From assembly GCA_964429915.1 (NCBI GenBank), contig CAYSDZ010000009.1, forward strand, positions 1-64,000: DNA of 64,000 nt, given 5' to 3'. Both the position numbers and the translations under genes were made by a program. Shown here piece by piece: positions 54,768 through 63,266 of this stretch; position 1 is the first letter of the stretch, and every line of letters begins with the position of its first letter. A model generated the notes under the pieces. It searched no databases. It was not told where the DNA came from and saw nothing but the letters and a program-made list of their open reading frames with translations. Origin of the DNA: Alteromonas_F sp964429915 (GTDB lineage Bacteria > Pseudomonadota > Gammaproteobacteria > Enterobacterales > Alteromonadaceae).

Positions 54768-57083
54768 ATGAAAAAAATCGATGAGAAGGAAGTGCTTAAA
54801 AAGTATTCCAAAATCATCGACGCGCTTATTCCTTACGAGCATCAAGGCAAATTACTTGAAGGATTAAATAAGTTTTCTGCTGTGCTGCCAACTAACGTGA
54901 GAAACGCCATAAAAGAAGAAGTAAAGCGCCTCACTTCACTCACCGACGCTAGCGCAGACAATTCATTGTTTGCCAGCTACCCAGTACAGCGCTTTAAGCA
55001 CTTTGGTATCGACATGAAGTTGGACAAAGTGGGTCAAAAAATTCTGCTTCAAGAAAGCGCTAAATATTTAGATCGATATACGGTTGGCGTATTTGAATCG
55101 GTAATGAATTCTGACCATTACCAATCACACATCAAACAAGCACAACAGCAAAAAATTGCTCAAGCCTTTTCGGTTCAAGCCCAATCCTTCGCTGATATCG
55201 ATTTTGGGCATGATTTAGCAGTAAGGCCTCGAATCAGTGTTACCTGCAGTCATTTTGACAAAGGCAAAAGTTGCGCGGTAGCGTCTTTGTCAAACAAAGT
55301 CTTCAAAATAGAAACAAACCGCATTCCAGAAGATACCAACGAAGAAGACCTCTATGTATTTGTGTTTCCGGAAATACATGGTTTGTGCGCAAAGGGAACA
55401 AAAATACACTGCCTAAAGTCATCGGGGGGCTTTAATAAAACCACCCATAAATTTGAAACCGAGTTTACGTTTGTGCCGCCGACTCCGCGGCAACTGATCG
55501 AGGCAATTAGTCACTACATTTCTCAAATGGTGCATATGCTGCCTTTAGAACGAGACTTAGAGTTAGAGCGAGTCATTCAAAATCTGGATAGAGATCACAT
55601 ACTCGCTAACAGTCCTTGGATACCCTTATTTTTGAGTTCAAAAGGTTCACAGGTGAGTATTGACCTTGTGCTGATGAGCCAAGTAAATTTTGAATTCAAT
55701 GGTGGCTTCAACACAATAGATAAACTTCCGGGGAAAAAGCGCTTAAACACATTGATGCCTGAATTGAAAAAGTTTTCAGAGATTTTTCTTCTTCGAGGTG
55801 TATTCAACACTAAGAACGGCCCCATCACCGTGTCTGCCTCCATTCGGGAACTTCAAGCCAGTAAAATATTAGCGCCGTTCATTAAAATGATAAACCAAAC
55901 ACAAGCATTGTCTGTGTTGCAGCTTCGCTTGGTTCCGATTACCGATGCGCCCAAAGATCTGGCATATGAAATACACGATATGAGCAAACGCGACTATCCA
56001 GAAATTGACGACATTACCTATGTATTGTTCTGTAAAGATGTATCGGAACAAATAGGGACGTTAACCGTGCCAGAGGATACGCCTAATGCTAAATTCCCTA
56101 GTGTCATTATTGATAAAGAAGAAAGTAAATCTCCACAAGTTTTATTGGAAAGTACCCTAGAACGGCGTGCACAAGCTCGCTATAAAATAGACAAACCTGC
56201 GGTTATTCGTACAGGGCTTTTAAGCAAAGTAGACGCCGTTGTGGAGGACATGTCAGAAGGCGGTATGAAGCTTTCCGTCAATGAGCCAGCGCAGTTTGAG
56301 AGCGGTCAAAGCATTAAAGTAAGCTCAACTGAACTAAAAATCAAAAACGAAAAATACAATGTTGTCGCTTATGATGAAGTGACAGGTTCGTTGCGGCTCA
56401 TTATTTCTGACGAATCAACTGAATTGAAACAACACCTTGCCAACCTTATCGAATCTAATGCGAGTTATTTTAAAGCACGTAATTTAGAGCTTAAACAGCA
56501 CAATATATACCGGCATTTATGGGAATTGAGTATTCGTCATATTCCTTGTGTGGCCATATTGGTCACACATAATCGACACATCATTTCACGGCTTTCAACG
56601 GTTTACTGCTCACCGTCTTCTAAAGATTTGTATCCATTTAAGCCGGGTAATAATAAAATACCCATGCATGGTTTTTTTGCAGACAAAGACGCAGAAAAAC
56701 CGGCTTCAACCTTATTACAAAACATGTTGAGTCATGCCCAGCCCAATGCACATGTAGTACACGCTTTACGTCCGAAAGATAAACGAATTATTTTTGTAGA
56801 AGAAAGTGCATTCTTATATGGAAAAGTGCGAGATCAGATTATTACACATGTCGGTAAAGGAGAGATTGAAGCCTGTGTCACACAAATTAACGCGATAAAA
56901 TGTAAATCTCATCACACTCCACTCACTAAGAAACGCTTGGCGTTTATTTCTACGATTGATTTGGAGTTATACGAAAAAATGAAAGACTTACAGAAAGTGT
57001 ATACACACGTTATTTACATGACAAATATGTCCAGCCTGCATAATGCCTTTCTTGCTTCTGCCATTAAACCGGTAAAGAAATAG
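54768..57083 (+). CDS. Large PilZ-domain protein
   Basis: A 771-residue cytoplasmic protein. A PilZ domain lies at about 462-575 with the c-di-GMP motif R-R-A-Q-A-R followed by D-M-S-E-G-G-M. The N-terminal 450 residues include a weaker PilZ-like beta region around 150-260, and the C-terminal part is a globular domain of unknown type. Large PilZ proteins of this sort are found in Alteromonadales and Shewanella. It is a likely receiver for c-di-GMP made by the GGDEF proteins in this window. No signal peptide or membrane helix is seen. Output is unknown (motility or adhesion are usual). Confidence 0.85.
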   Translation: MKKIDEKEVLKKYSKIIDALIPYEHQGKLLEGLNKFSAVLPTNVRNAIKEEVKRLTSLTDASADNSLFASYPVQRFKHFGIDMKLDKVGQKILLQESAKYLDRYTVGVFESVMNSDHYQSHIKQAQQQKIAQAFSVQAQSFADIDFGHDLAVRPRISVTCSHFDKGKSCAVASLSNKVFKIETNRIPEDTNEEDLYVFVFPEIHGLCAKGTKIHCLKSSGGFNKTTHKFETEFTFVPPTPRQLIEAISHYISQMVHMLPLERDLELERVIQNLDRDHILANSPWIPLFLSSKGSQVSIDLVLMSQVNFEFNGGFNTIDKLPGKKRLNTLMPELKKFSEIFLLRGVFNTKNGPITVSASIRELQASKILAPFIKMINQTQALSVLQLRLVPITDAPKDLAYEIHDMSKRDYPEIDDITYVLFCKDVSEQIGTLTVPEDTPNAKFPSVIIDKEESKSPQVLLESTLERRAQARYKIDKPAVIRTGLLSKVDAVVEDMSEGGMKLSVNEPAQFESGQSIKVSSTELKIKNEKYNVVAYDEVTGSLRLIISDESTELKQHLANLIESNASYFKARNLELKQHNIYRHLWELSIRHIPCVAILVTHNRHIISRLSTVYCSPSSKDLYPFKPGNNKIPMHGFFADKDAEKPASTLLQNMLSHAQPNAHVVHALRPKDKRIIFVEESAFLYGKVRDQIITHVGKGEIEACVTQINAIKCKSHHTPLTKKRLAFISTIDLELYEKMKDLQKVYTHVIYMTNMSSLHNAFLASAIKPVKK

Positions 57084-57176
57084 AAACCGTAACCCGAAAC
57101 ACAAACACCCCCAAACGGAAACACACTATGCGATGCAATACGCACCGCAGTAAAATAATTCAGCCTCAGGGCAGTA

Positions 57177-57192
57177 TATACCCGTTCCACCT
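57177..57192. repeat. Short end fragment of the MITE family
   Basis: TATACCCGTTCCACCT matches the outer 16 bases of the MITE end at 46343-46501. Beyond this point similarity stops. It lies between the PilZ gene and the end of the lyase gene. The match is short but exact to the right-end version of the repeat. Confidence 0.5.
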
Positions 57193-57211
57193 CCCACTTA
57201 CACGCTGGCGA

Positions 57212-59782
57212 TTAGAAAGCCTTGAAAGCGCTACCTGCCTCGGCTCCCGTGTTTAGTTGAAGTTTCCCTTTCGTCAAGGTATCACCACTGCCGATATACA
57301 TATCTATCACTTCTTTTTTCTCGTTCAAGGTCATTAAAGCGAACTGACCTTTAAAACTTAAGTCTACAGCCTTATTTTGGTAAACGTCAGACGGGCTATC
57401 TTGGCTAACGATGTATTGGGTGCGCTCCTTGCCGTTTACATTCAGCGTTACTTTTACGCCTTTAAATGCATTGTCCTGAACGAGATATTCAATACCTTGA
57501 ACTGCATAATCTTCACCTTCAGTGATCGACTCATACGCTACCACAAATGGTGCGTCCCAAGCGTCGCCCTGACGACGTAATAGCATGGTTGGCACGTCAT
57601 CGGTCGCATACTTTTTAGGCGCGCCATACGCTTTTGGAGCATCCACAATGGTAAGCTGTGTCTCGAAACCAGCAGGAATAGAAGCTTTCATACTAATATC
57701 GTGTTTAGCCAACTTAGACGCGGTAAAAACAGCTTGGAAAGCTTCATCGCTGAATTGTGACGAGCGCACATTATCAAAAAAGTGCCACCCTGGATGGCGA
57801 TACTTTTGCTGCAATGTCCAACTGCCCTTCTTAGACGCTTGATAACGTTTGCTGTCTTCTTTTAGCTTAAGTACCTGCCCTTCTTGGCTTACCTCTACCT
57901 TGTCACCCACATTATGGTAAACATAATCATGAAACTGATTTTCGTAATCACTTTTTGCTTTGAAAATATCTAAATAATAGCCTTTGGTATCAGACAGACG
58001 AACCAATGCTAAGGTACGCTGATGCTCAGCAGGTGCTACGCGATTGAATGCATCGTTAAATGAAGACCGTGTCACTGAATAGTTTTTCGCCACCCCCTCT
58101 TCGCCCGGAAAAGGCTCACTGAGCACGGATTGCACTGGCTCGATGCCTAAGTCGATCCACCCTCCTGATGACGCAGACGCACCGTTACTGATAACTGAGT
58201 TATGTGCAGCGAATAAGCGATAATAATTTTCGTGAATATCTGTACGATAAGTCCCCTTACCCCCATCTATCCCTAACACATAGCCTTGTCCATACAGCTC
58301 CATATCCATGCCTGACGCGTGCCCATGAATATAAGACCCACCCGCAATAAAGCTCATTAAACTATTTTTCACGGAGTCAGTGGGACTTATATTCCGCTGA
58401 ATATTCATACCGGCAAACTCTAAGCGTTTAGTGCGTGGGCGAGGACGGTCAACATCGACCTCTGCAGTAGCCTTTATTTCCTCATCGAACCATAACAACT
58501 GAGTGGGTGTGTAATAAGGAGCTGGATACCCTGATCTTGGCTTTAACACTGCTCGGTCGTACTTACCTTCGGCTACGCTAGATGCTAAATAATTACCAAA
58601 AAATGTCTGTTGGGCTTGGTTACCGTTCATCTTAGCCAAAATATAGGCTTTCTCCATCGCAAAATATTCAGTCTCGTAGTGTCTGTGACCATCACCAATA
58701 AAGGGGTATTCGCCATTAGGAAACTGCAAATCATAATACGACTTAAACGCAGCAGGAATGTTCGGGTATTTTGCGCCTAGGCCCAAAGTCGGGTCATAAC
58801 GGTCCAACAGAGTCATTAGATACACGGAAAAACCAGCAACGTGAATCGAGTAGCCAAACGACTCCGGCCAAATGTCACCATCGACCTTAAATTTTTGTGC
58901 CACACGTTTTAGCGAAGCCTGATGTTTTGTATCAACATGCGTATAGTAAGGGAGATGTTTTTTAATCTCTTCTGCATTGTCTAAGGCAAGAATGTTGTGC
59001 ACCAAACTGGATGACTCTAACACCGGCCAATTGGAGTCGAGCAGACCTTTGTTCAATGCTAGCCAAATGTAGGTTTCAAAAGTTTGCTGAGCATCGTCAA
59101 AATTAAACGGTACAAGACGCTTTGAAGCAATATCGTAAACCTGACCACCCGCTTTTAAATAGTTGTAGACGAAATCATAAATAACGGGTAACTGCGCACC
59201 AATAACGCGTGCTTCATAAAGATGATCGGAAGGGAACATCCAGCTTGAATTGTATTTTCCTTCACGATGAACAGGTAATTGCTTAAGAGCATTAATGACT
59301 GTGAAAAGAATATCAGCACCACATTTGGCGTACTTTTCCTCTTCTGTCAAAAAATACATGACCCCACAATCTACACCGTCTTTTAGCGTATCGGCAACGG
59401 CTCTACTTTGTTGCTGTGTGCCTCCACCCTCGATTCGGAACAAGGGCAAGGTAGGCGGATTGTCTTTTCCGTTCGTCCAAACGAAAGGCAGTTTTTTTAA
59501 GGCTTCATCGCGTTCTAACACCTCGTCTCGTGCAACGCTTGCAGCCCTGCGGCCCAGTTGCAGATACAATGACTTAGCCCAGTCTGCTGAGTTCACTTTG
59601 CGTATTATCTCGGCTCTATCTTCAGGTTTAACCCAAATAGAAGGCCGAGTCACCGCTTCTGATTGTGCAAAAAAAGGAATAATAGCAATGCTTGCAAATA
59701 CGCAAACACGGCTGGATAACGATGAAAAAAGTTCGCCTAAAAGGGTTTTGACATTCATGTAACTACAACTTATTAAATTCAT
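57212..59782 (-). CDS. Heparinase II/III-family polysaccharide lyase, secreted
   Basis: An 856-residue secreted protein (848 if the second ATG at 59758 is used). A signal sequence ends around F-F-A-Q-S-E-A. An (alpha/alpha) toroid domain (about 45-420) is followed by a heparinase II/III-like beta-sandwich with G-H-A-S-G-M-D-M-E-L-Y near residue 490, the conserved His/Asp block of the family, and a later R-T-D-I-H-E-N-Y-Y-R. It should cut an acidic polysaccharide by beta-elimination; ulvan, alginate or glycosaminoglycan-like chains are all possible. Neighbours (a small secreted protein, an AraC regulator and a diketogulonate reductase) suggest a small uronate-utilisation locus. Substrate not decided. 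Confidence 0.8.
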   Translation of the reverse strand: MNLISCSYMNVKTLLGELFSSLSSRVCVFASIAIIPFFAQSEAVTRPSIWVKPEDRAEIIRKVNSADWAKSLYLQLGRRAASVARDEVLERDEALKKLPFVWTNGKDNPPTLPLFRIEGGGTQQQSRAVADTLKDGVDCGVMYFLTEEEKYAKCGADILFTVINALKQLPVHREGKYNSSWMFPSDHLYEARVIGAQLPVIYDFVYNYLKAGGQVYDIASKRLVPFNFDDAQQTFETYIWLALNKGLLDSNWPVLESSSLVHNILALDNAEEIKKHLPYYTHVDTKHQASLKRVAQKFKVDGDIWPESFGYSIHVAGFSVYLMTLLDRYDPTLGLGAKYPNIPAAFKSYYDLQFPNGEYPFIGDGHRHYETEYFAMEKAYILAKMNGNQAQQTFFGNYLASSVAEGKYDRAVLKPRSGYPAPYYTPTQLLWFDEEIKATAEVDVDRPRPRTKRLEFAGMNIQRNISPTDSVKNSLMSFIAGGSYIHGHASGMDMELYGQGYVLGIDGGKGTYRTDIHENYYRLFAAHNSVISNGASASSGGWIDLGIEPVQSVLSEPFPGEEGVAKNYSVTRSSFNDAFNRVAPAEHQRTLALVRLSDTKGYYLDIFKAKSDYENQFHDYVYHNVGDKVEVSQEGQVLKLKEDSKRYQASKKGSWTLQQKYRHPGWHFFDNVRSSQFSDEAFQAVFTASKLAKHDISMKASIPAGFETQLTIVDAPKAYGAPKKYATDDVPTMLLRRQGDAWDAPFVVAYESITEGEDYAVQGIEYLVQDNAFKGVKVTLNVNGKERTQYIVSQDSPSDVYQNKAVDLSFKGQFALMTLNEKKEVIDMYIGSGDTLTKGKLQLNTGAEAGSAFKAF

Positions 59783-59897
59783 TTCACAATTAGTTTACCA
59801 AACACAGATTCGTTAAAAAACGTCATTGATCGTTAATAATCATCATATTGTTTGATACTGATTGGTTAAGTGTAGTGCAAAACGCTAGGTTCTGAAA

Positions 59898-60389
59898 TTA
59901 AGTAGGCCTATTATTGGTTGAATAATATACCCGTAAGGTCACCCATCCTGTCGGACTATGCTCAGAGCGAGTTAACACCAGCATGACCCGTCCTTGAAAC
60001 ACAAAAGCATTAAGCTGTTTCTGTTTAGGGACACCTTTTAACTTAAAGGTACGAATGAGAATAGCCATATCGTCAAATACTTCCACGTTTTCGATAGCCG
60101 TTGATTGGTCGTCAAAAAAAACTAACTGGTATTGACGAAACAGTGCTGTTAGCTGCTCTTTCATGTCGTTATGACCATATTGCCATGATTCCCATGACAG
60201 TGCTTTGACTACCTTTAGGTGGTGATACGTTAAAATTTTATCGACGTCTTGTTCGACAAACGCTTGGCGCACTTGAATGCCTGTTTGTCGAATTGCTTCC
60301 ATTTCTTGATTTGTAGGCTGTGCGCTGTAGCCGAAAAAGCTCACTAATGCACACAAACGTAGGCTGTTTTTGAATATATTGACCATCAC
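59898..60389 (-). CDS. Small secreted SnoaL/NTF2-like protein, unknown function
   Basis: A 163-residue protein with a short signal sequence (about 1-23, ending F-F-G-Y-S-A). The mature part starts with a helix (E-M-E-A-I-R-Q-T-G-I-Q-V-R-Q-A-F) and alternates helices and strands in the way of SnoaL/DUF4440 proteins, with V-E-V-F-D-D-M-A-I-L-I and W-V-T-L-R-V-Y-Y strands. Such folds can be small enzymes or binding proteins. It lies between the lyase gene (115 bases downstream) and the AraC gene, on the same strand. Confidence 0.65.
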   Translation of the reverse strand: MMVNIFKNSLRLCALVSFFGYSAQPTNQEMEAIRQTGIQVRQAFVEQDVDKILTYHHLKVVKALSWESWQYGHNDMKEQLTALFRQYQLVFFDDQSTAIENVEVFDDMAILIRTFKLKGVPKQKQLNAFVFQGRVMLVLTRSEHSPTGWVTLRVYYSTNNRPT

Positions 60390-60462
60390 TATTCTCTTCT
60401 ATTCAGGGTAAGTATTAATGACAGAGGAAGCATATCGGTGTGGCGTAGCGAAAACGTCCCGT

Positions 60463-61589
60463 CTAATTAGCGAGTACTTTTTTTCGGTAAGCTGAAGGGG
60501 TCATACCAGTTATTTTTTTAAACGCCGTGTTAAATGCTGACTTGGAGTTAAACCCGACAGCAAGCGCTAGTTCTAAAATGGTCTGGTGAGAAGACGATTT
60601 TAATTTTTGTTTTACTTTTCAATTCGATACTGAGTGACAAAGTCATAGAACGTTGTGTGCAATTCCTGATTCAAAACTTGGGTCACATAATAAGGTTTTT
60701 CACCGATACTTGAGGCGAGTTTAGGTAAAGAGATAGTGTTGGAACACAATAGCTCATTCAACGCATCGGTATCATCTAATTTCTTTAAAATACGAGAACG
60801 CGATGGTTTATCTAGCGGAACCTTAGCATATTTTTTATTCTCTGTTTTATCTAGCTGATGACTCTTTTGTGGCGTCACTAAGTAGTGAAAGAGTAAAAAG
60901 AGTGACACTAAAGCGATTAAGGCATCGAACAGAACCAGTATGCCACTTAAAAGCGCGCCAGAACTCCATAACCATATGTTCAATGTGCGCATAATATTTA
61001 ACGACCATGTCGTATATAACAGCACAATAAGTACACGTAATATACGCAATGAAGGCTGTGACAGTTGGGAAAAGGCGTGTTTAGCCAAGCTCGTTTCATT
61101 TTTCAGCAGGGCGACACAGCGAAAAAGGTAAAATGGAACCTGAACAGCAAACAAGCCCACAGCAAGTAACAATGTAATATGTATGATATTTCCGAATGAT
61201 GGGCTGACTGAATAGTGAAAAAATACGCTTGATGAAATGAATAACGGTATGGTGAGTATCGTTCCCACAATGACAATACCTATATGAAACATCAATAAGG
61301 GCGGTACAGGAGAGGCGGTAGCTTTGGGCTTTACCGCACGTGCAAAGTTCCACAAACAGGGAGCAAGTAAATAGGACGAGCTAATCAAGAGACATAGCCA
61401 AACCCAATGCGTCGGTGGTTTACCATAGTGCAGCAACCATTCACAAGCAAAACCAAACGCATCTATGCATAAAAACATGCATAAGTAACGATAACCGGAT
61501 TGTTTGTTTTTGCGTAATACCGAGACAAACAGAATATTCAGTAAACTCGCGGCAAACAAAGCGGAGCTTTGCAATGGCTCAATCAACAT
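60463..61589 (-). pseudogene. Membrane-anchored AraC-type regulator with a frameshift in the DNA-binding domain
   Basis: The frame from 61589 encodes about 7 hydrophobic helices (residues 8-235) followed by the first half of an AraC helix-turn-helix. It stops at 60612 just after Y-R-I-E-K. The next frame takes over at once with V-K-Q-K-L-K-S-S-S-H-Q-T-I-L-E-L-A-L-A-V-G-F and the AraC signature F-N-T-A-F-K-K-I-T-G-M-T-P-S-A-Y-R, ending at 60463. Adding one A to the A-run at about 60615-60618 restores a full regulator of about 375 residues. Either this strain has lost the regulator or the base is a sequencing error. Related 7TM-AraC proteins control carbohydrate genes. It is divergent from the reductase gene. 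Confidence 0.8.
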
Positions 61590-61714
61590 TGTAAACGCCT
61601 CCTGCTACGAAACCGATAATGCCAATAAGATACTAAAAAAAAGCGATACTAAGCTTTGGAGCGATTATCTTGAGGTATATACTAAATTAATAATAAACGA
61701 TAAGTGATAAAAAG

Positions 61715-62728
61715 ATGGAACAGGTTAAAACCATTTATGCTGAAGAAATGCAGCGCGTACTGAACACTCTTTTTGTGAAAAATAATTTTAACAGCAAACA
61801 AGCAGAATGTTTGGCAGAGGTTCACACAGAAAATACGTTAAACGGCGTTTTTTCTCATGGCATTAATCGTGTCCCCCAATTTATTCAATGCGTCAAAGAA
61901 GGGTTTGTTAACCCTCAGGCTCAAGCAAAGAAAATAGAACAGTTTGGCAGTATAGAGCGCTGGGATGGGTGTAGTGCATCAGGCGTACTCAATGCAATCT
62001 CCTGTACTCATCGTGCGATTGAACTGGCGCGCGATAACGGAATGGGCTTAGTCGCGCTACGAAACACCAACCACTGGATGAGAGCAGGATATTACGGCTG
62101 GCTTGCCGCTCAACATGGTTGTATAGGGATTCTATTTACAAATACCAAAGCGAATATGCCAGCTTGGGGTGGAAAAGAAAATCGGCTTGGCAACAACCCA
62201 TTGGTGGTGTCGATTCCAAAAGAGTCAGGCCATATTGTCTTAGATATGGCGTTGTCGCAATTTTCGTTTGGGAAAATACATGAATACGCACTTAACGATG
62301 CACCATTACCTTTTCACGGAGGATGGGACGAGAATTATGAAATTACGACCAAGCCAGAATCCATATTGGCCACTGAAAGCGGAATACCTATTGGTTATTG
62401 GAAGGGGTCTGCACTTTCAATGGTGCTCGACATGCTAGCCACCCTGCTGGCAGCAGGAAACTCGACATATCAAGTTGAAAAAATTGAACAGGAAACGAAT
62501 GTTTCTCAAGTGTTTTTATGTATCGACACAAACACGTTTCACGACAAACACCTACAGCAAAACTTACTCCAAGAAATCATTGACTATACTGCATCGGCAA
62601 CCCCCACTGATCAAAATCAGCAAATCTATTACCCCGGTCAGCGAGCCATGGCCACTAAACAACGTAATTTGTCACAGGGTATGGCCGTAAACAACGCCAT
62701 ATGGGAAGAAGTGCTCAGCTTGTTATAA
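61715..62728 (+). CDS. 2,3-diketo-L-gulonate reductase (YiaK type)
   Basis: A 337-residue NAD(P)H-dependent oxidoreductase of the malate/L-lactate (type 2) dehydrogenase family. It resembles E. coli YiaK along its whole length: catalytic-type His48 in F-S-H-G-I-N-R-V-P, N-T-N-H-W-M-R-A-G-Y-Y-G-W, L-G-N-N-P-L-V-V, and G-Y-W-K-G-S-A-L-S-M-V-L-D-M. YiaK reduces 2,3-diketo-L-gulonate to 3-keto-L-gulonate. Next to a polysaccharide lyase and regulator it may act on a uronate-derived keto acid instead; this is inference. It is divergent from the AraC gene, with 125 bases between start codons. Confidence 0.85.
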   Translation: MEQVKTIYAEEMQRVLNTLFVKNNFNSKQAECLAEVHTENTLNGVFSHGINRVPQFIQCVKEGFVNPQAQAKKIEQFGSIERWDGCSASGVLNAISCTHRAIELARDNGMGLVALRNTNHWMRAGYYGWLAAQHGCIGILFTNTKANMPAWGGKENRLGNNPLVVSIPKESGHIVLDMALSQFSFGKIHEYALNDAPLPFHGGWDENYEITTKPESILATESGIPIGYWKGSALSMVLDMLATLLAAGNSTYQVEKIEQETNVSQVFLCIDTNTFHDKHLQQNLLQEIIDYTASATPTDQNQQIYYPGQRAMATKQRNLSQGMAVNNAIWEEVLSLL

Positions 62729-62828
62729 GCATTAATGGCATGACTTGGCGAAGTGATACGTAAACAAATCTAAACCTTTCCTGTAAAAGACGCGTAACAA
62801 TCTTACTGTTCGAATACGGGTAGATTTT

Positions 62829-63245
62829 ATGGTCATAAACAAAAAAAACCTCGTTTTGCTTTTCACAGCTTTTACTGTTTTTTCGTGTGGCGAACCTCAA
62901 AATGAAAGGCTGGAAGGGGTTGCGTTAAGCGATAAAAACGGAACTGACTTACTTGCAGAATCACTTTTTTGTTCAGGTTCTACGTCAGTTTTAAAAGACG
63001 CATCAGTTGATACCTATGATGAATTGATGGGTTGGCAAGCGACGTTTGAACGGATTTCTTCAAATGCAAAGCAAAGTGCCATGTCGTTCGCTAATAATGA
63101 CAGTGCCTTAGTGGAGCGCAGGCTTGCCGAAATCAAGCAACAAGTTCAGCAGAACATTAACCGCATTGACGCAAAAGACAATCGCACAGGCATGAAAAAT
63201 CTTGTGAAAGAAACGTTAGCACAGTGTACCGGGTTTGCTAAATAA
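62829..63245 (+). CDS. Small hypothetical lipoprotein
   Basis: A 138-residue protein with a lipoprotein signal peptide ending V-F-S-C-G (Cys near residue 20). The mature part is mostly helical and charged (S-S-N-A-K-Q-S-A-M-S-F-A, E-I-K-Q-Q-V-Q-Q-N-I-N-R-I), with two further Cys that could pair. I do not recognise a family. It stands 21 bases before ubiG and may be co-transcribed with it. Confidence 0.7.
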   Translation: MVINKKNLVLLFTAFTVFSCGEPQNERLEGVALSDKNGTDLLAESLFCSGSTSVLKDASVDTYDELMGWQATFERISSNAKQSAMSFANNDSALVERRLAEIKQQVQQNINRIDAKDNRTGMKNLVKETLAQCTGFAK

Positions 63246-63266
63246 GCTTGTTGTCTCAAACGCCTT

